Assembly (NCBI GenBank): GCA_036557785.1
Contig: DATBGZ010000066.1
Coordinates: forward strand, 1 to 64,000
Reading direction: 5' to 3'
From: DATBGZ01 sp036557785
GTDB lineage: Bacteria > Actinomycetota > Actinomycetes > Mycobacteriales > Micromonosporaceae
Length of the DNA stretch: 64,000 bases
Within the stretch, counting starts at the first letter, position 1; each line of letters begins with the position of its first letter. Both the position numbers and the translations under genes were made by a program. The notes under the pieces are model-generated. The model did no database searches and was not told the DNA's origin. It saw only the letters and a program-made list of their open reading frames with translations. Positions 1-8,422 of this stretch are shown piece after piece.

Positions 1-8
1 CTCTCACC

Positions 9-80
9 GAGAGTGCCCTTCCGGCAGGGATCGATAGAGTTTTAGGCAAACCCGATCTTCCCAGCCGCAAGAGCACTCTC
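9..80. repeat. Widely spaced inverted repeat at the window edge
   Basis: GAGAGTGC (9-16) is the exact reverse complement of GCACTCTC (73-80), with a 56-base, comparatively AT-rich interval between. I see no gene in bases 1-136. The next bases (about 103-121) hold a weak CTCGG/CCGAG hairpin that could end the leftward gene beginning downstream. The function of the outer repeat is unknown, and it may be part of a structure continuing left of the window. Confidence 0.3.
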
Positions 81-136
81 ACTGCATCTACACGCCGACT
101 CGGGCATCACCAGCCGAGCCGGTCCACGGATTCAGG

Positions 137-757
137 CTAAGACGCCGGGCACCTGATGAACGAGACGTGTTCCAGATTGTCGAAGCCACCGACATCCCGG
201 CCGGAGGCCAGCGCACCATGCGAGTCGACGTACGAAAGCTGGAACCGGACCGGATACGACGTCGGGCAGGAATCCCTCGGATAAAGCACCGCGGAGAGCC
301 AGGCCGTCTCGTTCCTGGCGAGTGCCGGCGGGCGGGGCGGGCCGGGATCGCTGATCGCGTACAGCTTCCCGCACATCCCCCAATAGGTGCCCACGACGTC
401 GAACCCGCCGACCGGCAGATGGACGCTCAGCGCGTACGGCGTGACCACGCCGGGGCCGGTGTTGACCACCTCGATGCCGAGCCAGAGCATGGACCCTGCC
501 TGGGTCGAGCACTGTTGCCCCGTGCTCCAGATGTCCGCCCCGAGGCGCGCCATGGCATCGACCCGCAGCCGCGGCATGGAGCCCGACCGCAGCCCGAAGG
601 CCGCACCCGCGGCGCACGCGAGCACGAGCGCGAGAACCGACGCGACGATCCGCCAGCGTGCGCCGGGCGGCGGGCCCGAGGCGAGCTGCTCCGCTGGCGC
701 GGCATCGAGGGCGACCGTGTCACCCCAGGACTCGGGTCCTGCCATGCCAGCAAACAT
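137..757 (-). CDS. Single-TM secreted or anchored hypothetical protein
   Basis: A 206-residue protein I do not recognise. It has a short polar N-terminus, one hydrophobic segment (about residues 37-55, rich in Val/Leu/Ala), then an exported domain of about 150 residues. That domain contains four or five cysteines, one in a CSTQ context and others in WGMCG and DSCPTSY, suggesting disulfides. The pattern of phrases such as GIEVVNTGPGVVTPY suggests a beta-rich, DUF11- or fibronectin-like fold, which is inference. I chose the ATG at 757 because any longer start runs into the upstream dehydrogenase, which stops at 766; the two are probably co-transcribed. Confidence 0.6.
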   Translation of the reverse strand: MFAGMAGPESWGDTVALDAAPAEQLASGPPPGARWRIVASVLALVLACAAGAAFGLRSGSMPRLRVDAMARLGADIWSTGQQCSTQAGSMLWLGIEVVNTGPGVVTPYALSVHLPVGGFDVVGTYWGMCGKLYAISDPGPPRPPALARNETAWLSAVLYPRDSCPTSYPVRFQLSYVDSHGALASGRDVGGFDNLEHVSFIRCPAS

Positions 758-765
758 ATCGGCCG

Positions 766-1674
766 TCAGGCGCCTCGCGGCACCTCGCTGAGCAGCGGCT
801 CGCCCGCGGCGTACCGGGTCAACTGGTCGACGATGAGGCGCTTCGCACGCGGCTCGAACGCGGTGGAGTTGCCACCGACGTGGGGGCTGATCAGCAGCCC
901 CGGAGCCGTCCACAGTGGATGATCCGGTGGCAACGGCTCGGGATCGGTGACGTCGAGTGCGGCCCGCAGCCGTCCACTGTCGAGCTCAGCGAGCAGGGCC
1001 CCGGTGTCGACGATGGCGCCCCGGGCCACGTTGACGAGCAGGGCGCCGTCCGGCATCCGGGCCAGGAACTCGGCGTTCACCAGACCCCGGGTCTCCTCGG
1101 TCAGCGGCACGCAGACGACGACCACGTCGGTGCGGGGGAGCAGCCCGGCCAACTCGCTCGCGGCGTGCACGCCGTCCCGGGCGTGGCGAGCGACCCGCAG
1201 CAGGCTCACCCCGAAGCCGGCCAGGCGTCGCTCGAGTGCGCCGCCGATGCCGCCGTACCCGAGGATGAGCACCGTACGGTCGGCGAGCGAGACGTGGCGG
1301 GCGTGACGCCACTGCCCACGGTCCTGGCCCCGGACGAAGTCGGGGATGCCGCGCAGCGAGGCGAGGATCAGCGCCACCGCGAGTTCGGCCGTGCCGTCAT
1401 CGTGCACACCGCCGGCGTTGCAGAGCCTGACCCCGGTGGGCAGGAACGGCAGGATGTGCTCATACCCCGCGGTCAGCGTCTGCGCGACGCGCAGCGCCGG
1501 CATCTCCGCCATGATCTTCAGCGGCTCGGGGGAGAACAGGTACGGCAGCACATAGAAGCTGACCTCGTCGATGCTCTCGGGCGGCGGTCCCGATCCCGGG
1601 TAGACGTCGATGTCCAGGGATGAGGGCAGCAGCGGTACCACGTCCTGGTACGGCACCCATACACGCGATGGCAC
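766..1674 (-). CDS. D-isomer-specific 2-hydroxyacid dehydrogenase
   Basis: A 302-residue NAD(P)-dependent dehydrogenase of the D-2-hydroxyacid (phosphoglycerate dehydrogenase-like) family, expected to interconvert 2-oxoacids and D-2-hydroxyacids in the cytoplasm. The Rossmann motif GYGGIG lies at about 139-144, the substrate Arg in VNVARGAIVDT, the catalytic Glu region in DVTDPEP, and the catalytic His in SPHVGG. It lacks the regulatory ACT domain of true SerA, so the substrate is open (glyoxylate, hydroxypyruvate or phenylpyruvate are possible). It stops 8 bp before the small membrane protein, so the pair is likely an operon transcribed leftward. Confidence 0.88.
   Translation of the reverse strand: MPSRVWVPYQDVVPLLPSSLDIDVYPGSGPPPESIDEVSFYVLPYLFSPEPLKIMAEMPALRVAQTLTAGYEHILPFLPTGVRLCNAGGVHDDGTAELAVALILASLRGIPDFVRGQDRGQWRHARHVSLADRTVLILGYGGIGGALERRLAGFGVSLLRVARHARDGVHAASELAGLLPRTDVVVVCVPLTEETRGLVNAEFLARMPDGALLVNVARGAIVDTGALLAELDSGRLRAALDVTDPEPLPPDHPLWTAPGLLISPHVGGNSTAFEPRAKRLIVDQLTRYAAGEPLLSEVPRGA
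909..919. repeat. Iterated palindrome TCCACAGTGGA, exact copy 1
   Basis: Exact copy of the 11-bp palindrome TCCACWGTGGA, here inside the dehydrogenase gene. It recurs across the window; see the finding on the iterated palindrome. Confidence 0.7.
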
Positions 1675-1779
1675 CCGACGATTCTAGGCGCGAGCATCCC
1701 GACCCGGCCGCGGGTTGTTCGGCGGGCGCCGGCGCCGTTATGGTATCGACTGTCGGATTCGGGGTTGCCACCATCCAGA

Positions 1780-1806
1780 TGGATACGTGAGCGGGTGGAT
1801 ACGTGA
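1780..1806 (+). promoter_or_regulatory. 16-bp-spaced direct repeat overlapping a start codon
   Basis: TGGATACGTGA occurs at 1780-1790 and again at 1796-1806, and the second copy contains the GTG start of the methyltransferase (1803). The two copies are out of frame with each other, so the repeat is not a coding repeat. There is no good Shine-Dalgarno sequence in front of the GTG. The repeat could be an operator, or a small duplication that created a second start context. Confidence 0.35.
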
Positions 1807-2603
1807 ACCAGGAAGAACCGAAACACGCGACCGCGGCTCGCATCTACGACTATCTGCTGGGTGGCACGCACAACTTCCCGGCGGACCGTGAGGTCGCGCA
1901 GGTCGTGCTCGCCAGCTTCCCGACGGGCCAGGCGGGAATCCGGGCCAACCGGGCATTCCTGCGCCGAGCCGTCCGCTTTCTCGCCGAATCCGGCGTGCGC
2001 CAGTTCCTCGATGTCGGCTCCGGTATCCCCACCGTCGGCAACGTGCACGAGATCGCCCAGTCCGTGACTCCGGACGCGCGGGTGGTCTATGTCGACATCG
2101 ACCCGGTCGCGGTCGCCGAGAGCCTCGAGATTCTCGACGGCAACCCGTACGCGACGGCGGTCATGGCGAACCTGCTCGAACCCGACAAGATCCTCGACCA
2201 CCCGCAGGTTCGGGAGGTGCTCGACTTCGATCAGCCGATCGCGCTGCTGCTCGTCGCCCTCCTGCACTTCGTCGCCGAGGATGCCGACGCGTACGGCTCC
2301 GTCGCGCGGCTGGCCTCAGCCCTGCCGAAGGGCAGCTACCTCGTGCTCTCGCATGCCTCGAGCGACGCGCATGGGTTCGAGGCGCAGGGCGTCCGCGATG
2401 TCGAGGAGGCCTACCGGAAGCAGACCACGGCGACCGGCAGGATGCGCAGCCGCGAGGAGATCTCGCGCTTCTTCGACGGTCTTGAGATGATCGATCCTGG
2501 GCTGGCCTGGGTCTCGCAGTGGCGACCGGATCCCGCCCAGCCGCCGGAGTTCGACGATCCGGGCCTGAGCATGAACCTCGCCGGCGTCGCCCGGGTTCCG
2601 TGA
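1803..2603 (+). CDS. DUF574-type SAM-dependent methyltransferase
   Basis: A 266-residue protein of the actinobacterial S-adenosylmethionine methyltransferase family (DUF574/Methyltransf_19), abundant in Streptomyces and Micromonosporaceae and without a settled substrate. The family hallmark YDYLLGGTHNFPAD lies near residues 15-28, motif I LDVGSGIP near 69-76, and the acidic end of beta2 in VVYVDIDPVAV. Length is normal for the family. It is divergent from the dehydrogenase with about 130 bp between them, and has no obvious operon partner. The start is GTG inside the direct repeat noted above. Confidence 0.85.
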   Translation: MNQEEPKHATAARIYDYLLGGTHNFPADREVAQVVLASFPTGQAGIRANRAFLRRAVRFLAESGVRQFLDVGSGIPTVGNVHEIAQSVTPDARVVYVDIDPVAVAESLEILDGNPYATAVMANLLEPDKILDHPQVREVLDFDQPIALLLVALLHFVAEDADAYGSVARLASALPKGSYLVLSHASSDAHGFEAQGVRDVEEAYRKQTTATGRMRSREEISRFFDGLEMIDPGLAWVSQWRPDPAQPPEFDDPGLSMNLAGVARVP

Positions 2604-2655
2604 TCGCGAGCTCGACGAACCGGGCGACTTGCCCGGCCCGCATAGGATGCCGCGC

Positions 2656-4335
2656 ATGACTGTGGTGGCTGCGATCAGGGCTTTGCCCTCGCGTACCCGG
2701 ATCATCTGGGCGGCGGCGATCGGAGCGCTGGTCATCGGTGCGCCGACCGCATTGGTCGCCGTACAGCTCGCCTCTGCCGAGACGAACTGGGTCGCCCCCG
2801 TGAACGCCCCCATCTGGGGCGGCTTCCGGGTGGCGCCGAATCCCGCGCACGACGGCGTCGACCTCGGGGCGAAGCGTTTCGTCCCGATCCGGGCCGCGTC
2901 GGCCGGCACGGTGGTCGTCCGGGAGTGCAACGCGCACGTCGGTGACACGCCGTACTCCTGCGACAAGGACGGCTCGCCGACCGTGAAGGGTTGCGGCTGG
3001 TTCGTCGACATCGCGCACGCCGGCCGGATCGTCACGCGGTACTGCCACATGTCGTTCCCGCCGCTGGTGAACCTGGGCGACACCGTCACCACCGGGCAGA
3101 TCATCGGCTACGTCGGCTCGTCCGGTAACTCCTCCGCGCCGCACCTGCACTTCGAGGTGCACGTGATCCCGAAGGGCGACCCCATCGACGCCGAGTCGGA
3201 CAACGCGGTCGATCCGGTGCCGTTCATGGCGGCCCACGGCGCACCGCTGGGCAAGGGCAACGACGCGCCCGCCCCGCCGACCCCGACGCCCACGCCCCCC
3301 AAACCACCGGCGACGCCGGTCCCGCACGACCCGAACGCCGATCTCGACGGCGACGGCACCTCCGACCTGGCGGTGTGGCGCCCGAACGAGGGCCTGTGGT
3401 ACGTGCTCGGTACGGATGCGCCCGTGCAGCTCGGCGTGCCCGGTGACGAGCCCGTGGTGGCCGACTACGACGGGGACGGCCGTGACGATCTCGCCGTCTG
3501 GCGCCGGGCCGACGGCCGGTGGCTGGTCCAGACCTCCTCCGGGGCACCGACCTCCGACCCGGTGCTCGGCTCGCCCGAGGACTTCCCGGTGCCGGCCGAC
3601 TACAACGGCGACGGTCGCGCCGAGATCGCGGTATGGCAGCCGTTCACGGGACGCTTGGTGCTGCTGGCCGCCGACGGGACGAAGTCCCAGCCGGTGACCC
3701 TGGGCCAGCCGGGCGACCTGCCGGTGGTGGCCGACTACGACGGCGACGGTCACGCCGACTTCGCGGTGTGGCGCCCGAGTGACGGCCGATGGCTCATCCA
3801 TGCGTCGTCCGGCATCAATCTTCCCGAGGTGACGCTGGGCGCGGACGGCGACATCCCGCTGCCGGCCGACTACGACGGTGATGGCCTGACCGACTTCGCG
3901 GTATGGCGCCCCGCCGAGTCCCAGTGGTACGTCCGGTACGCCGCGACCGGCAAGGAGAGCGGCCCGATTCCGCTCGCCGCACAGACCCTGGGTACGGGTG
4001 CCACGACCCCCGCTCCCGACGGTACGGCGGCGCCCGGCACGCCGACCGCCCTGGACGCGACGGGTGCCGTGCCGGTGGTCGGCGACTACGACGGCGATGG
4101 TCGTGACGACCTCGCGGTGTGGCTGCCGGGCGACGGCCGGTGGATCATCCGGGCCTCCTCCGATGGCACCGTGGCCACCCTGACCAATGGCGTGCGCGGG
4201 GACGTGCCCGCGAACCGTCCACAGTGGCTTAAGGCGGACGGCACGGCCCCGACCCTGGCCGACGTGGAGGCCCGGCACTTCGGCATCACCCTGCGGGACG
4301 CCGTGAACGCCGCCGCGACGACGCAGTCCGGGTGA
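2656..4335 (+). CDS. Secreted M23 peptidase with repeated FG-GAP-like domains
   Basis: A 559-residue secreted or anchored protein. Residues about 13-40 form a signal peptide or anchor ending near ASAETNW. An LytM/M23 zinc endopeptidase domain follows with its ligands in AHDGVDLG (His65, Asp69) and HLHFEVH (His163, His165). After a Pro/Thr linker (about 200-225) come about six repeats of the type ADYDGDGRDDLAVWRP, each with a calcium-loop-like DxDGDG core and a Trp-rich strand, as in VCBS/FG-GAP propellers. The expected role is peptidoglycan cleavage with a glycan- or wall-binding propeller. ATGs at 2647 and 2656 and a TTG at 2629 are all possible starts; I prefer 2656 because it gives the most compact signal peptide. 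Confidence 0.85.
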   Translation: MTVVAAIRALPSRTRIIWAAAIGALVIGAPTALVAVQLASAETNWVAPVNAPIWGGFRVAPNPAHDGVDLGAKRFVPIRAASAGTVVVRECNAHVGDTPYSCDKDGSPTVKGCGWFVDIAHAGRIVTRYCHMSFPPLVNLGDTVTTGQIIGYVGSSGNSSAPHLHFEVHVIPKGDPIDAESDNAVDPVPFMAAHGAPLGKGNDAPAPPTPTPTPPKPPATPVPHDPNADLDGDGTSDLAVWRPNEGLWYVLGTDAPVQLGVPGDEPVVADYDGDGRDDLAVWRRADGRWLVQTSSGAPTSDPVLGSPEDFPVPADYNGDGRAEIAVWQPFTGRLVLLAADGTKSQPVTLGQPGDLPVVADYDGDGHADFAVWRPSDGRWLIHASSGINLPEVTLGADGDIPLPADYDGDGLTDFAVWRPAESQWYVRYAATGKESGPIPLAAQTLGTGATTPAPDGTAAPGTPTALDATGAVPVVGDYDGDGRDDLAVWLPGDGRWIIRASSDGTVATLTNGVRGDVPANRPQWLKADGTAPTLADVEARHFGITLRDAVNAAATTQSG

Positions 4336-4346
4336 CGTCGAGCCCG

Positions 4347-7300
4347 TCACGTCATCCGGTTCAGGGCGTCGCGCAGGCGGGCCACATCGCGCAAGCGGCG
4401 TTCGTACGTGATGGCGAGGAAGAGCAGGATCGCGCCGCCGACAGCGAGCGGGATCCAGCCCGCAAGGCGTTGCCAGAGCAGCACCAGCTCGTGCAGCGCG
4501 ACGACGACCAGCACCGCGCCACCCACGACCACCGGGGCCCGGCGCCGGCGCACGGCCCCCGCGACCACGCTGACCAGCGCCGCGGCACCCAGCCCCAGCC
4601 GCCGCCACCACTCGCCCTCGGTGGCGATGACGGTGGCGAGCGTGGGCAGGAACCCCGAGAGCAGCGCGGGACCGTACGCCACCCAACTGCGTAGTTCCGG
4701 GCGAGCACGCAGGGCGGCCCATCCCGCGAGCAGGGCGACCGCCGCCAGCGGCAGCGTGTACGCCTCAACGAGCGTCACTCGTTGTGCGGCGAGGAGCACC
4801 CATGACGCGATGACCTCCAGACCACCAGCGACCGCCGCGTGGGCGGCTCGGACGCCGGCGCTGATGCCGGGCACCAGCGCCCGGACGCCGAGCGCGAGAC
4901 CCCAGCCGGCGAGTACCCCGGCGCTCCAGTCGCCATGCCCCGCGGTGAAGGTCAGCGCCACCAGGGCACTGCCGCTGGCGGCGGCTTCGGCCGCGATCGC
5001 CTCGGCGCGGCGGGCGGGGTCACGACGCAGGAGCGCGCCGGCGACGAGCACCAGCGTGCCGACCCCGAGGACGATCAGGGCCACGACCCGCAGGTTCAGC
5101 TCTGTGGCGAGTCCGGCCGCCGATGCCTCGCCCACCGCGGCGGCCACCGTGACCAGGCAGCCGACCACGCGCCAGGCGGCCGTACGGCCAACGGCACCCA
5201 CGACACAGGACGCGACCACCACCACGCCGAGCGCGGTCAGCGTCGTCCACCTCACGGCCAGCGCCGCGGACACGCCCGCTCCGACGTAGACGGCGCCCTG
5301 TCCAGAAAGGACGATCGTGCGGGCCGGCCCCGCGCCGGCGATCGATACGCCCAGCACCATCATCAGGCCGAGCAGCAGCGTCGCGGCTGGCAGCGCAGGC
5401 CAGGGCGCGTCGAAGGCGACCACGGCAGCCAGGATCGCGCTCGGACCACCGAAGCCGAGCCCGGCCAGCGCCGCGGACCAGCGCCGCCGCAACGCGTACG
5501 CCGCGATGCCTCCGGCGATGGCCGTCAGGGCCAGCGCGATCGCGTCGACTCCGTGGACCTGCGGACTCTCCGCGTGGGGCGTCACCCCGACACCGGGCGG
5601 TCGGCCGTGCCAGATCGAACCGAGCCAGGCGTAGGGATACACGGAGATGGCGAGCACGGTCGGGAGCACGGCGACCGCGGCCACGATCGCGCCGGGGACG
5701 GCAGTTGCGGCGCCCACCCCCGCTGGCCAACCGCGGGGCACCCGCAGGGCGAGCAAGGCCCCCGCGATGAGGACCAGCGACACTCCACTGTAGACGCCGG
5801 TGGGCTCCTCGCCGACCCCCGTCGCGAGCAGCGGCCAGACGGCGGCGCTGACCGCGGCGGCGAGGAATGCCCCACCGGCAGGCCCATCCACTGTGGATCC
5901 GCGCCGCCGCGCGACGGCGACCGCGAGGACCAGCAGTGCCACGGTGGCGACCGTCGCCCGCAACGCCCACCACGGCGGGACCTCCCACGCGCGCAGGGCG
6001 CTGCCGATCGCTGGCGGCGCGGCGAGCAGGCCGGTCGCGAGCGACGCCGCCCCCGCCGGACCGCCGCGGGCGAGGACGGCGAAGGCCAGGCCGAGGACCA
6101 GGACCGCGGCGAGCACCAGCGCGGTCAGGCCAGGCCGCGCCGTGCTGGTCAGCACCGCGTCGACCACGAGCACCGCGGCTGCGCTCAGTACCGCCGCGCG
6201 GCTGCGGGCGGCCCGGCCCCGGACGAGTGGGAAGGCCGCGGCCAGCAACGCCACGCCGGCGAGGTCGAGCACCGGTGGCGTCCACCAGGCCAGCGCGACA
6301 CTGGTGGGTAGGGCGAGCAGGGTCAGCACGCCGCCACCGATGGCCACGGGGGCGAATGTCCACCGTGGACCGACAAGGATCAGGGCGACAGTCAGGCCGA
6401 GCAGCGCGATCGGCACCTCCCCGGTCGTGGTAGCGAGGTAGGCCAACGGCGTGTCCCACACCAACAGGGCGGGGTGGTGGTGGCTGGACAGCGATGCGGA
6501 CCAGAGCGGGTAGGCGGCGTGGATCGTGGCGAGGGCACCGGCGATCGCGACCATACCGAGGACGAGCAGGCCGGGGCCGGCCGCGCTGGCGGCCGCTCGG
6601 GTTGGCCCTGGCCGCAGCCACGCGGGCACGGCGGCGCTCACCAGCCGCGCTGCAAGGCTGACCGCGAGGGTCGTGGCTGCGAAGACCAAGGCTGCGTGCT
6701 GTGGCCACGCGAGCTTGCTGGTGAGGAACGCCGCCAGCACAACCGCCGCCACCACGGTTCCGGACGCCGCCACGCGAAGCGTTCGCGAGCCGGCCACCCA
6801 TGCGCCAAGCAGGAGCGCCAGCGCTGCCGTAACCGTCGCGGTGCCGGCCAGCGCCCTGGCCGGCACCGTCGAGGTCGTCGCCTCGGCGGCCAGCGCGGTG
6901 ATGCTCGCCGAGACGACCCACGCGAGGAACGCGGCCCACGCCACGAAACGCCACGCCGTCGCGACGCCCACCCGCGCGCGCCTGAGCGTGACCGCCAGCG
7001 CGTCGGCGATCGCCACCGCCGCGGCGAGCAGCGAGGTCTGCGCGAGACTCGGCCGCGCGGGCGCGGCCACGAGCAGCGCGACGGGCTGCGCCGCCAGCAG
7101 CGCCACGAACGCCGGCCCGGCGAGTCGGGTGAGCCGACCGTAGCCGAGGGCGAAGACGGCCGTGACCGCGGCGACGATTCCGGCGTACCGCGCGCCGTCC
7201 AACGATCGCGCGTGGAAGAGGTCGACGTACCAGATCGCGTAGCCGTCCAGCACCACCAGCAACAGACCGATGGCTGCGAATGTCTCGGCGGTCGCGCGCA

Positions 7301-7733
7301 GCCGCCGGGCCAGGGCCAGCATCGGCAGCACAAGAGCCAGCAGCGTCACCGTGGCCAGGATCGTGGCGCGGGCGATGACGCCGTAGGTTGTCCACGCGAC
7401 GATGGTGAATGCGATGGCGGCGGTACCGAGCAGCACACCACCGAGGACGAAGAGGACGTTCTGGACAGTCCGTGTCGAGGTCTCGGGACCGGCGGGCGGC
7501 CCGGGCGGTGGCGCGACCACGGGTGGCACCGGCGGTGGGCCGGCCAGGCGCGCGGCGAGGTCGGCGCGTTGGGCGAGCGCGGCGCGAAGCGCGGCGTCGA
7601 CGTGGACCAGTACCTGCTGGGCATGCCCGAGCTCGGCGCGCAGTTGGGCGATCCGCGCGTCCAGTTGCGCCAGGTCGGCCGGGGGTGGGAAATCCTGCAC
7701 AGACCCATCGAACCGGGCCGGCCGCCGGTGCAC
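4347..7733 (-). CDS. Giant polytopic membrane protein (SCO7322-like)
   Basis: A very large integral membrane protein, 1128 residues if it begins at the GTG at 7733; an alternative GTG lies at 7700. An N-terminal soluble stretch of about 90 residues has an Ala/Leu/Arg-rich coiled-coil region (about 20-60) and a Pro-rich linker. About 30 hydrophobic segments then run almost to the C-terminus, which ends in a basic coiled-coil tail (ERRLRDVARLRDALNRM). Such proteins occur in Streptomyces and Micromonosporaceae (SCO7322 family) with no known function; I recognise no transport motif. It stops 12 bp from the convergent M23 gene, with no room for a long terminator. Confidence 0.75.
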   Translation of the reverse strand: MHRRPARFDGSVQDFPPPADLAQLDARIAQLRAELGHAQQVLVHVDAALRAALAQRADLAARLAGPPPVPPVVAPPPGPPAGPETSTRTVQNVLFVLGGVLLGTAAIAFTIVAWTTYGVIARATILATVTLLALVLPMLALARRLRATAETFAAIGLLLVVLDGYAIWYVDLFHARSLDGARYAGIVAAVTAVFALGYGRLTRLAGPAFVALLAAQPVALLVAAPARPSLAQTSLLAAAVAIADALAVTLRRARVGVATAWRFVAWAAFLAWVVSASITALAAEATTSTVPARALAGTATVTAALALLLGAWVAGSRTLRVAASGTVVAAVVLAAFLTSKLAWPQHAALVFAATTLAVSLAARLVSAAVPAWLRPGPTRAAASAAGPGLLVLGMVAIAGALATIHAAYPLWSASLSSHHHPALLVWDTPLAYLATTTGEVPIALLGLTVALILVGPRWTFAPVAIGGGVLTLLALPTSVALAWWTPPVLDLAGVALLAAAFPLVRGRAARSRAAVLSAAAVLVVDAVLTSTARPGLTALVLAAVLVLGLAFAVLARGGPAGAASLATGLLAAPPAIGSALRAWEVPPWWALRATVATVALLVLAVAVARRRGSTVDGPAGGAFLAAAVSAAVWPLLATGVGEEPTGVYSGVSLVLIAGALLALRVPRGWPAGVGAATAVPGAIVAAVAVLPTVLAISVYPYAWLGSIWHGRPPGVGVTPHAESPQVHGVDAIALALTAIAGGIAAYALRRRWSAALAGLGFGGPSAILAAVVAFDAPWPALPAATLLLGLMMVLGVSIAGAGPARTIVLSGQGAVYVGAGVSAALAVRWTTLTALGVVVVASCVVGAVGRTAAWRVVGCLVTVAAAVGEASAAGLATELNLRVVALIVLGVGTLVLVAGALLRRDPARRAEAIAAEAAASGSALVALTFTAGHGDWSAGVLAGWGLALGVRALVPGISAGVRAAHAAVAGGLEVIASWVLLAAQRVTLVEAYTLPLAAVALLAGWAALRARPELRSWVAYGPALLSGFLPTLATVIATEGEWWRRLGLGAAALVSVVAGAVRRRRAPVVVGGAVLVVVALHELVLLWQRLAGWIPLAVGGAILLFLAITYERRLRDVARLRDALNRMT
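5887..5897. repeat. Iterated palindrome TCCACTGTGGA, exact copy 2
   Basis: Exact copy inside the giant membrane-protein gene. Near copies occur at 5784-5794 (one mismatch) and 6359-6369 (C at the centre). Confidence 0.7.
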
Positions 7734-7780
7734 ATCCGCCCGAATACTCAGGTACCGCCGACGTTGTACTCAGCCGGTGC

Positions 7781-8422
7781 TCAGTCGTCCAGCCCCTGCT
7801 CGATCGCGTACCGCACCAACTCGACCCGGTTGTGCAGTTGCAGCTTGGTCAGTGTGTTGCCCACATGGTTCTGTACCGTGCGGTGGGAAAGTACGAGGTT
7901 CTCGGCGATCTGCCGGTACGAAAGGCCCTTGGCGACCAACCGGAGGATCTCGGTCTCCCGCTCGGTGAGCCTGGGCGCGGTCTGGTCGCTGGCGGGCGCA
8001 TGGGCGAGGCGTCGGTACTCACCCAGCACCAGGGCGGCGAGGCCGGGCGTGAAGACCGCGTCGCCGCGGAGGGTCCGCGCCACCGCGTCCAGGAACTCCT
8101 CGCGTGCCGCTGACTTGACGAGGTAGCCGGCGGCTCCCGCCTTGACCGCGTCGAGCACGTCCTGGTGCTCGCCGCTGGCCGACAGGACGAGCACCCGGAC
8201 GGCGGGATTCCAGGCCACGAGCGACCCGATCACCGCCACCCCGGACAGATCCGGCAGGTGCAGGTCGAGCACGACCACGTCCGGCCGTACGGCCGGTGCA
8301 AGCCGTACTGCCTGCTCACCCTCGCCCACGGCGGCGACCACGTCGTACCCGGCGTCCGTGAGATCCCGGGCCACCGCGTCCCTCCACATCGGATGGTCGT
8401 CGACCACCATGACCCTGCTCAT
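7781..8422 (-). CDS. NarL/LuxR-family response regulator
   Basis: A 213-residue response regulator. The receiver domain has the acidic pair at Asp8/Asp9, phospho-acceptor Asp53 in VVLDLHLPD, and the switch Ser and Lys in VLSASG and YLVKS. The C-terminal LuxR helix-turn-helix spans about residues 148-210 (LTEREIL-like entry, SYRQIAENLVLSHRTVQNHV). Its start overlaps the stop of the upstream histidine kinase by 4 bp, so the two are a translationally coupled two-component system. The closest family is the one paired with MacS-type sensors in actinomycetes; the target genes cannot be read from the sequence. Confidence 0.9.
   Translation of the reverse strand: MSRVMVVDDHPMWRDAVARDLTDAGYDVVAAVGEGEQAVRLAPAVRPDVVVLDLHLPDLSGVAVIGSLVAWNPAVRVLVLSASGEHQDVLDAVKAGAAGYLVKSAAREEFLDAVARTLRGDAVFTPGLAALVLGEYRRLAHAPASDQTAPRLTERETEILRLVAKGLSYRQIAENLVLSHRTVQNHVGNTLTKLQLHNRVELVRYAIEQGLDD

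Noticed and set aside
1..136. Possible RNA gene in the first 136 bases
   Set aside because: The inverted repeats do not make a tRNA or known riboswitch fold, and the left context is missing.
3673..3685. GGGAC-GAA-GTCCC inside the M23 peptidase gene
   Set aside because: The spacer is three rather than four bases, and it lies within a coding repeat far from any promoter.
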